A stretch of DNA of 7,543 bases from UBA11386 sp035286785 (GTDB taxonomy: Bacteria > Planctomycetota > Planctomycetia > Pirellulales > Thermoguttaceae), in contig DATECS010000380.1 in the NCBI GenBank assembly GCA_035286785.1, forward strand, positions 1 through 7,543, written 5' to 3'. This document shows positions 1 to 5,669 of the stretch, in pieces. A program made the translations under genes and the position numbers. How positions within the stretch are numbered: the first letter of the stretch is position 1; every line of letters starts with the position of its first letter. Below the pieces are notes generated by a model. That model was not told the origin of the DNA and ran no database searches. It worked only from the letters and a program-made list of their open reading frames with translations.

Positions 1-694
1 CCACGTCGAACCCGTCGTCGCCGAACACGCGTCGGGCCGCCTCGCCGAGTGGCTCGTTTCGCACGTTCGACGTATTATCCAGGCCGCACTGGTAGGCCAC
101 CGCCAGCCGGTAGTCGCTCAGGTCGGTGACGAGCACCCGCGCGCCGGCCGCCTTTGCCACCTGGGCGACCAGATTGCCGATGGGACCCGCCCCGAGCACG
201 ACGACGCCCGCGCCGGCCAGTTCGCCCGCCCGGGACGCCGCGCGCACCGCGACCGCCACCGGCTCGACGAACGCGCCTTGTTCGAAAGTGAACGAATCGG
301 GCAAGGGAACCAGGTGTTCGACGTCGGTCAGAAAAAGATCCTGGGCACATCCGGGGGCCTGAAATCCTTGGACCCGAAGCGTGTCGCAAATGTGATAATC
401 GCCGCGCCGACAGGGGCGGCACGTCCCGCAGACGACCTGCGGCCGGGCGGTCGCCTTGTCGCCGGGCTTGATTCCCCGGACGCGGTCGCCGACCGCCTCG
501 ACCACGGCCGAATACTCGTGACCCTGAACGACCGGATATTTCGTGAACGGCTGAACGCCGTGATACACATGCATGTCCGAACCACAAATCCCGATCCGCT
601 TGATCCGAAGCAGAACCTCGTCCGGTCCCGGCTCCGGCGCCGGCGCGTCGCGAAATTCGATAACCCCGGGCTTCGTCATCACCGCTTGTCGCAT
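1..694 (-). CDS. Zinc-dependent medium-chain alcohol/polyol dehydrogenase, C-terminus cut by window edge
   Basis: This is a cytoplasmic NAD(P)-dependent dehydrogenase of the MDR superfamily, closest in pattern to sorbitol, threonine and galactitol dehydrogenases. The visible 231 residues start at ATG 694-692. GGAGA (702-706) lies 7 nt upstream, inside the 18-nt gap after the preceding gene. The GroES-like domain has the catalytic zinc set C37 (GICGSD), H59-E60 (GHEY) and E144 (EPVAVA). It also has the structural zinc set C89, C92, C95 and C103. The Rossmann domain begins with GAGPIG (168-173). An acidic residue, D191, ends the next strand, which in this family usually means a preference for NAD over NADP. 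About 110 C-terminal residues lie outside the window, given a usual length near 345. It is the last visible gene of the minus-strand operon and probably oxidises a secondary alcohol of a sugar-like compound. Family assignment is secure; the substrate is unknown. Confidence 0.93.
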   Translation of the reverse strand, partial: MRQAVMTKPGVIEFRDAPAPEPGPDEVLLRIKRIGICGSDMHVYHGVQPFTKYPVVQGHEYSAVVEAVGDRVRGIKPGDKATARPQVVCGTCRPCRRGDYHICDTLRVQGFQAPGCAQDLFLTDVEHLVPLPDSFTFEQGAFVEPVAVAVRAASRAGELAGAGVVVLGAGPIGNLVAQVAKAAGARVLVTDLSDYRLAVAYQCGLDNTSNVRNEPLGEAARRVFGDDGFDV

Positions 695-712
695 GGCGTC
701 TTCTCCATTCTG

Positions 713-1780
713 TCAATTCCAACGATAATCCCGCACGGCGTCGAAAATCGCGACGACGTTCTCCGCCGGCGTGTCTCCTTGCACTCGATGCGAGGGCGAA
801 ACGATGTATCCGCCGTGCCGTCCCAAAACCTCAATCATGCGCGTCGTTTCGCGATAGACCTCGTCCGGGGTCGCTCGCGCCAGGAACCGCACGTCGATCG
901 CCCCGTGGAACGACAGCCGTTCGCCCCACGTGGACGAAATCACCTCGGGATCCATGCCGACCGCCGAGACCTGAATCGGATCGAGAATATCGACCCCAAT
1001 CTCAATCAGGTCGTCGATCACGGGCAGAATCGAGCCGCATGAGTGGTAAAAGGTCTTGAGTCCCATTTTTTTGAACGGCGCGATGAGCCCTTTGGAGAAC
1101 GGCTTGACCCGTTCGCGCCAGACTCGCGGGCTCAACAACATGCCGCGCTCGGTGCCGACGTCGCCGCCGGAGACGATGACGTCGATGCCCGCGCCGGCGG
1201 CCTCGATCACGCGGAGCGTCATCTCGCGCGAGTAAGTCTCGACGTGCCGGCAAATGGCCTCCGGAATCTCCGGCTGTTCGTGCAGGTCCATCAGGAACGC
1301 CTCGAAGCCGCGAAGATACCACGACATCTCGAAAGCGCAGCCCGCGAAAAAGGCGACGGCCCGCCGCCCGCCGCGATGGGCCGCCTCGACGGCGGCGGGC
1401 ACGGCGGAATAGTCCCACCAATCGAGGCTGGGCCAGGCGTGACGCTCGACCTCCTCGACCGATTGCGCCCCGGCCAGCGGGAAATCGTAGTACTCGTAGT
1501 AGCTGCTGAACTCGTTGGCGACCTTGCGGATGGGACAACCCCAGTAGTCGGCCCCCTCGCTCTCGAACCGCACGGCCGACCGCTCCTTGGGACCGATGAA
1601 GGGCACTTTGATCCAGCGCAGGTCGACGTCCAGCGCGTCGAGCACCTCGTCGTTCGTCGAAACGCCCAGGTGGGCCCGCAGGGCGTCCCAGGCTTCGGCC
1701 GTGCATCGCAATGATGTGGGCGGCCGGTCGGTTCGCCGCCGGGAAGCCGCCGCCAGCACGCGTTCGTGGCTGTTCATCAT
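713..1780 (-). CDS. Uroporphyrinogen decarboxylase-fold protein (URO-D/MtaA-like), not HemE
   Basis: A 355-aa soluble protein of the URO-D superfamily, which contains both HemE and the zinc-dependent methyltransferases (MtaA/CmuA type) that move methyl groups to or from corrinoid or thiol carriers. Family marks are GGDVGTERGMLLSP (205-218), FYHSCGSI (244-251) followed by DDLIEIGVDILDPIQ (256-270), FHGAID, and a C-terminal SHRVQGDTPAENV. H246 and C248 match the start of the HxCxnC zinc motif of the methyltransferase branch. The N-terminus lacks the MRQAGRY-type motif of true HemE, so haem synthesis is unlikely. ATG 1780 directly follows the TGA of the upstream gene. A GAGGTGAGGTGA stretch at the end of that gene can serve as ribosome site, so the two are probably translationally coupled. 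A second ATG (1777) is an equally possible start. A role in demethylating the operon's substrate is inference; no corrinoid protein gene is visible here. Confidence 0.88.
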   Translation of the reverse strand: MMNSHERVLAAASRRRTDRPPTSLRCTAEAWDALRAHLGVSTNDEVLDALDVDLRWIKVPFIGPKERSAVRFESEGADYWGCPIRKVANEFSSYYEYYDFPLAGAQSVEEVERHAWPSLDWWDYSAVPAAVEAAHRGGRRAVAFFAGCAFEMSWYLRGFEAFLMDLHEQPEIPEAICRHVETYSREMTLRVIEAAGAGIDVIVSGGDVGTERGMLLSPRVWRERVKPFSKGLIAPFKKMGLKTFYHSCGSILPVIDDLIEIGVDILDPIQVSAVGMDPEVISSTWGERLSFHGAIDVRFLARATPDEVYRETTRMIEVLGRHGGYIVSPSHRVQGDTPAENVVAIFDAVRDYRWN

Positions 1781-3535
1781 TCACCTCACCTCGAACGCAA
1801 ACAGGTGCGTCTTCTCGGCTCCCCACGTCTGCTCGGGCACGAAACGAATCGCCCGGGCCTCGACGTTCACGTGGATCCGAACGAGCCGCTGATAGTTGTT
1901 GTCCTGCCGGGCGATCACGGTCCAGGCGCCGTCGCCGTCCATCACCTCGACGCGAAACGCCCGAACGATCGTCTTGGGCGTGCCGACGTGCTCGACTTCC
2001 AACGGGTGCCAGGCGAGCATGTTGGTGTCCGCGCGATTCAGGTCGCTGTCCATCACAATCCGGATTTCGCGCACCGGCTGCCGCGTGGCGAACGAGTATT
2101 GCACCCACCCCTCCGGCGCGCCGGTCCAGCCGTTGTCCACCTCGCCCACCGGCCGATCGATCCCGTTGCGCAGCGGCTCGGGATCGCCCTCCGAGGCGGT
2201 GAGTTCGGCCTGGCGCGAAAGTTCGGAGACGGGACGGGGCTTGCCGGGCAGGAAGCAGTCGTCCTCTTGCAGCTTCTGTTGGAGTTCCGCGAGTCGCTGC
2301 TGATAGACGCCGCGCGGCAAGAGATTGTTCTTCACGGCGATCGACGCCGCGACGCCGACCGCCTGGCCGATCAGCGCGCAGGTGGCCATGACGCGCGACG
2401 AGCCGATGGCCACGTGCGTCGCGCTGATGTTCCGGCCGGCGAAAAACAAGTTATCCACGTTGCGCGAGTAAAGGGCCCGGTACGGAATTCCCCAAGGCGA
2501 CGGCGTGATGTAGATGCGCGACGGCCGGCCGCGGTGGTTCATGCCGCCCGGATAGTGGTCGTCCATCGGCCAGCCGCCGTAGGCCACCACGTCCTCGAAC
2601 TGGCCGCTGGCCCGCACGTCGTTTTCCGTGATGAGGTGATCGCCGACGTAGCGGCGGCTTTCGCGTTTGCCGGGCAGGAAGCCGACCCAGTCGAGCACCC
2701 AGTTGTCGGCGCCGTGGTCGCCGTAGTTTTTGATATGGTCCCAGACGCCGAAAGCGACTCGCAACAGCTCGTCGCGGATTTCCTCGGTGTCGTGGATCGA
2801 ATCCTGCTCGCCGCCCAACTCGATCCACCAGAAATTGTTCCACATCCAACTGCAATTCGAGAAATCGTGCTTCCGATAGGGCAGGTCGTCGTCCGTCAGG
2901 TACTTGTTGGCCCAGGTCGGCGGGATGTACGTGCTGGGCTTGTCGGTTTGCCGGGCCTGAATCAGGCAGCTCATGCCCATCGTCTTGCGGTCGGCTTCGG
3001 CCGGGGCGATCGACTCGTTGAATTCGCTTTGGCCCTCGCGGCCCACGCGGTATTCGGCCCCGGTCAGCGGCGCCAGAATACTGTCGCCCGAGCAGTCGGC
3101 GAACAACGGGGCCCGCACCGTTTGCCAGGTTTGCGTGGTCGTTTGCCAGCCGGTGACGGACTGGATCCGCCCGTTGGCCATCTCCACGTTGTTGCACGAG
3201 CAGTTCAGCAGCAAGACGATGTCCCGCTGATAGCGGGCGCTCTGGTAGAGAACGCTGTCCCAGAGGGCGTAGTTGCGTTGTGGATTCCTGTAGCGGTTTT
3301 CCAGAAGGAACTCCTCGACCAGTCCGGTTTCGCGGTTGTTGTCGCGCCGCGCGCCCCAGATCCACATGCGGATTTCCGAGGAGCAGTTGCCTCCCAGCAC
3401 GGGCCGGTCCTGCATCAGCGCGACGCGAAGACCGTGCCTCGCGGCGGCGATGGCCGCGCACATGCCGGCCAGCCCTCCGCCCACCACGCAGAAATCCACC
3501 TCATGCACTTTGTGCCCACACTTCCCGTTGTCCAT
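1781..3535 (-). CDS. FAD-dependent oxidoreductase with C-terminal discoidin-like domain
   Basis: A 584-aa flavoprotein of the FAD_oxidored type (PF12831-like by motif). The N-terminal dinucleotide fold reads DFCVVGGGLAGMCAA (14-28). It is followed by DRPVLGGNCSSE (43-54), the signature of this family, then LFADCSGD (144-151) with YRVGREGQSEF (162-172). ESRRYVGD (292-299) and DNLFFAGRNISATH (361-374) close the flavin site. Residues 444-584 form a separate beta-rich region (WVQYSF, VREIRIVMDSD, AIRFVP, THLFAFEV) that resembles an F5/8-type C (discoidin, CBM32-like) domain. No signal peptide is visible, so it is probably cytoplasmic. ATG 3535 is chosen because GGAG (3542-3545) lies 6 nt upstream. 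It is the first gene of the operon and faces the divergent control region. Related proteins are often annotated only as FAD-dependent oxidoreductases; the substrate is unknown, with oxidation of a sugar or cyclitol as the likeliest guess. Confidence 0.92.
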   Translation of the reverse strand: MDNGKCGHKVHEVDFCVVGGGLAGMCAAIAAARHGLRVALMQDRPVLGGNCSSEIRMWIWGARRDNNRETGLVEEFLLENRYRNPQRNYALWDSVLYQSARYQRDIVLLLNCSCNNVEMANGRIQSVTGWQTTTQTWQTVRAPLFADCSGDSILAPLTGAEYRVGREGQSEFNESIAPAEADRKTMGMSCLIQARQTDKPSTYIPPTWANKYLTDDDLPYRKHDFSNCSWMWNNFWWIELGGEQDSIHDTEEIRDELLRVAFGVWDHIKNYGDHGADNWVLDWVGFLPGKRESRRYVGDHLITENDVRASGQFEDVVAYGGWPMDDHYPGGMNHRGRPSRIYITPSPWGIPYRALYSRNVDNLFFAGRNISATHVAIGSSRVMATCALIGQAVGVAASIAVKNNLLPRGVYQQRLAELQQKLQEDDCFLPGKPRPVSELSRQAELTASEGDPEPLRNGIDRPVGEVDNGWTGAPEGWVQYSFATRQPVREIRIVMDSDLNRADTNMLAWHPLEVEHVGTPKTIVRAFRVEVMDGDGAWTVIARQDNNYQRLVRIHVNVEARAIRFVPEQTWGAEKTHLFAFEVR

Positions 3536-3641
3536 CGTTCACTCCGCCTTTCTGCAATCTCTCGGGTAGTAAGAGTCTCCGTCGCCGGCCGTCGGTTTTT
3601 GTAGTCGCTCACGAAAAATGGCCGCGATCTCTCGATGCACG

Positions 3642-3656
3642 GAGGACCACGTCCTC
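3642..3656. promoter_or_regulatory. Dyad GAGGAC-cac-GTCCTC, operator candidate
   Basis: Two perfect 6-bp arms flank a 3-bp centre. The symmetry is that of a dimeric regulator site. If the candidate minus promoter at 3668-3697 is right, the dyad lies just downstream of its start point, a position where a repressor would act. No regulator gene is present in the window. A chance occurrence cannot be excluded at this length. Confidence 0.3.
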
Positions 3657-3667
3657 GCACGAACACT

Positions 3668-3697
3668 ATTATTTCAAGCTCGACGGGGGTAACGCAA
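3668..3697 (-). promoter_or_regulatory. Candidate promoter for the minus-strand operon
   Basis: Read on the minus strand, TTGCGT (3697-3692) and AATAAT (3673-3668) are separated by 18 nt and resemble -35 and -10 boxes. Transcription would begin near 3661, giving a leader of about 125 nt before the oxidoreductase start. The -35 match is weak and planctomycete promoters are poorly conserved, so this is only a candidate. Confidence 0.25.
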
Positions 3698-3709
3698 ATG
3701 ACCCGTCGA
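3680..3709. repeat. Inverted repeat TCGACGGG / CCCGTCGA with 14-nt spacer
   Basis: The arms at 3680-3687 and 3702-3709 are perfect reverse complements. A second, mutually exclusive pairing is possible between GGGT (3687-3690) and ACCC (3701-3704), which shifts the loop to 10 nt. It could be a binding site or, if the plus transcript starts upstream, a leader hairpin. No function is assigned. Confidence 0.4.
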
Positions 3710-3845
3710 AAACTGTAGCAACCGCTGCCAAATCCTCATGGATATCGTTTTTGGTTCGGTTTAGTATCAAGTCGTGGACATGAACCGAGAGCAGGCAACC
3801 ACGGCGTTTCTTGAGTTTCCACTTCCCATGACGAAGGGTCTAAAC

Positions 3846-3851
3846 AGGAGG
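3846..3851 (+). promoter_or_regulatory. Ribosome binding site AGGAGG deciding the start of the first PEP-CTERM gene
   Basis: A perfect AGGAGG stands 9 nt before ATG 3861. The same motif at the same distance precedes the paralogous gene (5655-5660). This argues for ATG 3861 and against the in-frame GTG at 3774 or the ATG at 3780, which would add a non-hydrophobic stretch ahead of the signal peptide. Confidence 0.85.
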
Positions 3852-3860
3852 ACGTTGGTA

Positions 3861-5414
3861 ATGTATTGCGATCTTTTCAAGACGGCGTGTGCCTGGGCCG
3901 TCGCGGCGTGTTGCCTGGCGGCGACGCCCGCCGTCGCGGCCGTGTTCGACGACGCGGTGTCGTACTGGGCTTTCGAGGAAACCGGCAACACGATCGTCGA
4001 TTCCAAGGGCGTGGCCAACATGACGATCGCCGACGCGACGGCGCCCACGCGGATCACCGGCATGGTGGGCAACGCCCTGCAAGTGAACAACGGGGCGGCA
4101 AAATACGCCACCACCGGCGCCGACGTCAACGCGCTGGACTTCGACAGCCGCGACGATTTCTCGGTGGCCGGCTGGGTGCTCCAGCACGAAGGCAGCCCCG
4201 TCTTCATCAAAATGGAAAACACCGTCAACTTCCGCGGCTGGCATCTGCAAACCGGCGACGACGGGAAAATCGACTTCCTGCTCCGCTCGACCAACGCGAC
4301 GGCCAACAAGATCTCGGTCTACGGAAAAGGCCGCGTTCCCATGGGCGAGTGGGTCCATCTGGCCGCCACCTATCACTACGACGCCGCCGATTCCTTGCTG
4401 GGAGTGCGGATCTACGTCAACGGCGAGCTGTTCGACTCCACGCTCACCTACGGCGGCATCGCAACCCCGATGGACACCACCAACACCAAGCCGTTTCAGT
4501 TCACGGCCCGCGAGGCAAACGCCTTCCTCGGCACCTACAGCAATTCGCTGGATGAAGTGGGCGTCTGGGAACGCACCCTAAGCCAAGCCGAGATCCAACA
4601 ACTGGTCAATGCCGGCTCGCCCGACGTCGTCGTGCCCCCGGGCGTCAATTACTTTGAAAACGGCGACTTCGAGGACACGACCGGCTGGGTTGCGCCCGGC
4701 ACGGGCGTTCTCCCGCCCGCCGAGTGGGCTTCGCACATTTGGAAGAACAACCCGGCGGCCCAGGCAACCGGAACCGCGGCCATTGGGGGAGTGGGCAACT
4801 CGGCGCAACTGGTCGAGGCCCGCTTAAGCGGCAGCGCCCAACGCGGCATGGCGCAGAGCTTCGTCCACGCGACGAATCCCGAGTGGCAGTTCGACTTGGA
4901 TTTCGCCAGCGAAGCGCCCAGCCTTGCCACGGGACGAACCCTTGCCATGACGCTGCGAACCGACAACGGCGCCCAGTTGGCTTTCATCATCTCCGATCCC
5001 GACAACGACGGCCTTGGCGACCTCCTGGTCGGCGGCGCGAACGCCACCTACGAACTTATTCCCGGTTTGGAGGATAAAATCGCCTTCGACGCCGATCTGT
5101 CCGACGTGAGCGGTTCGGTCAACCACCTGCGCATCACCGGACACTTTGACGACGCCGCGCCTAATTACGACATCACCCTGACCGATCCGACCGGCGCCCA
5201 ATACACGGTGACCGGCATCACCACGTACAGCGGCGACATGGGCGCGCTCGTCACCGGCGCGGGAATCGGCCAGGTGGGATTTTACACGTTCGCCTCCTAC
5301 GGCGATGCGACGATCGACAACGTCTCGCTGGTTAACGTGCCCGAGCCGTCCGCCATGATTCTGCTCGTCATCGGCGTCCTGGTGGCGCTGGCCGGGCGCG
5401 TCCGCAAGCCGTAG
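3861..5414 (+). CDS. Secreted LamG-like protein with PEP-CTERM sorting signal (first paralogue)
   Basis: A 517-aa exported protein. Residues 1-26/27 form a signal peptide with a cleavage site near AVA-A-VFDD. Residues 28-252 are a LamG/concanavalin A-like lectin domain, marked by YWAFEETGNTIVDSKG, FSVAGWV, GEWVHLAATY, VRIYVNGELFD and the closing LDEVGVWERTLSQAEIQQLVNAG-type strand and helix. Residues 262-492 make a second domain that starts with YFENGDFEDTTGW and holds a DPDNDGLGD loop (379-387) like a calcium-binding acidic loop; I cannot name its family. The tail has VPEPS (493-497), a hydrophobic segment (498-511) and a basic end (RVRKP). That is the PEP-CTERM signal cut by an exosortase, so the protein probably ends at the outer surface or in the extracellular matrix. 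The mature part appears free of cysteine. No exosortase gene is in the window. The LamG domain suggests glycan binding, but the ligand is unknown. Confidence 0.92.
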   Translation: MYCDLFKTACAWAVAACCLAATPAVAAVFDDAVSYWAFEETGNTIVDSKGVANMTIADATAPTRITGMVGNALQVNNGAAKYATTGADVNALDFDSRDDFSVAGWVLQHEGSPVFIKMENTVNFRGWHLQTGDDGKIDFLLRSTNATANKISVYGKGRVPMGEWVHLAATYHYDAADSLLGVRIYVNGELFDSTLTYGGIATPMDTTNTKPFQFTAREANAFLGTYSNSLDEVGVWERTLSQAEIQQLVNAGSPDVVVPPGVNYFENGDFEDTTGWVAPGTGVLPPAEWASHIWKNNPAAQATGTAAIGGVGNSAQLVEARLSGSAQRGMAQSFVHATNPEWQFDLDFASEAPSLATGRTLAMTLRTDNGAQLAFIISDPDNDGLGDLLVGGANATYELIPGLEDKIAFDADLSDVSGSVNHLRITGHFDDAAPNYDITLTDPTGAQYTVTGITTYSGDMGALVTGAGIGQVGFYTFASYGDATIDNVSLVNVPEPSAMILLVIGVLVALAGRVRKP

Positions 5415-5479
5415 CCCGAACGGTGTCCACCCGTGGGTGAGAAAGAATCGTTGGGGGGAAAGGCCGCGGAGATCCCAGA

Positions 5480-5519
5480 CGCGGCGACGCGAACCGAAAC
5501 CATCGGTTCGCGCGCCGCG
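5480..5519 (+). terminator. Long GC-rich hairpin after the first paralogue
   Basis: CGCGGCG (5480-5486) pairs with CGCCGCG (5513-5519), and CGCGAACCGA (5488-5497) pairs with TCGGTTCGCG (5503-5512). The result is 17 base pairs with one bulged A (5487) and a 5-nt loop. It begins 66 nt after the stop codon of the first PEP-CTERM gene. No T-run follows, so it may be a factor-dependent terminator, an attenuator or a 3'-end stabiliser between the two genes. Confidence 0.5.
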
Positions 5520-5654
5520 GCCGGGGGGTGGCCCGCAAGTCGAGCGGCCGAATGAAATAGACAAGAGGCGAGTGCCATCGGGGGGACTCGGTCCGGAACC
5601 GAGAAGAGGCTTTTTGTGACATCTGTTTTTACTTGGAGATCAGAAGGTTCCTTC

Positions 5655-5660
5655 AGGAGG
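5655..5660 (+). promoter_or_regulatory. Ribosome binding site AGGAGG deciding the start of the second PEP-CTERM gene
   Basis: A perfect AGGAGG stands 9 nt before ATG 5670, exactly as in the first paralogue. It rules out the in-frame GTG at 5616 as the likely start, because the extra residues would precede an otherwise standard signal peptide and have no counterpart in the paralogue. Confidence 0.85.
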
Positions 5661-5669
5661 ACTTTGGCG

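Larger units (their letters stand above)
3536..3860. promoter_or_regulatory. Divergent intergenic control region
   Basis: These 325 nt separate the minus-strand operon from the plus-strand secreted protein and must hold the start signals for both. The region is less GC-rich than the genes, notably around 3661-3680 and 3741-3770. I see no convincing gene inside. Two inverted repeats are listed separately. For the plus gene, TAGTAT (3762-3767) could be a -10 box, but no good -35 lies at the right distance, so I do not call it. No clear sigma-54 (GG-N10-GC with flanks) site was found upstream of the plus gene. Confidence 0.6.
5415..5669 (+). other. Intergenic region between the two paralogues
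   Basis: These 255 nt hold no convincing gene. They contain a long hairpin (5480-5519), two copies of the palindrome CGGCCG downstream of it, a short stem CTCGGT/ACCGAG (5587-5603) and a T5 run (5611-5615). The last 30 nt before the second gene resemble the leader of the first gene (GAAGG, CAGGAGGAC, TTGG), so the duplication seems to include the ribosome binding region. Whether the second gene has its own promoter here or is read through from the first cannot be decided. Confidence 0.6.

Noticed and set aside
1766..3604. Open plus-strand frame of 612 codons opposite the FAD oxidoreductase
   Set aside because: It is antisense to a gene with clear family motifs, its product is low-complexity and rich in V, A, H and R, and it arises from GC-rich third-position bias.
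3680..3735. Possible cyclic-di-GMP (GEMM-like) riboswitch because of ACGCAAA and GTAGC blocks
   Set aside because: The first hairpin and the correct order of pairing segments are not found, so the likeness is superficial.
3774..3860. In-frame GTG/ATG starts upstream of the first PEP-CTERM gene
   Set aside because: They add 27-29 residues before the signal peptide with no good ribosome site, whereas AGGAGG lies 9 nt before ATG 3861 as in the paralogue.
3900..3911. VAAC in the first signal peptide as a lipoprotein lipobox
   Set aside because: The cysteine is followed by more hydrophobic residues and an AxA cleavage site, and the PEP-CTERM tail already provides anchoring; an ordinary signal peptidase I site fits better.
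5587..5615. CTCGGT/ACCGAG stem followed by T5 as an intrinsic terminator
   Set aside because: The stem is only 6 bp and the T-run begins 7 nt after it, too far for a normal terminator.
5616..5669. In-frame GTG start upstream of the second PEP-CTERM gene
   Set aside because: No ribosome site precedes it, and the AGGAGG-ATG pair at 5655-5672 matches the first paralogue.
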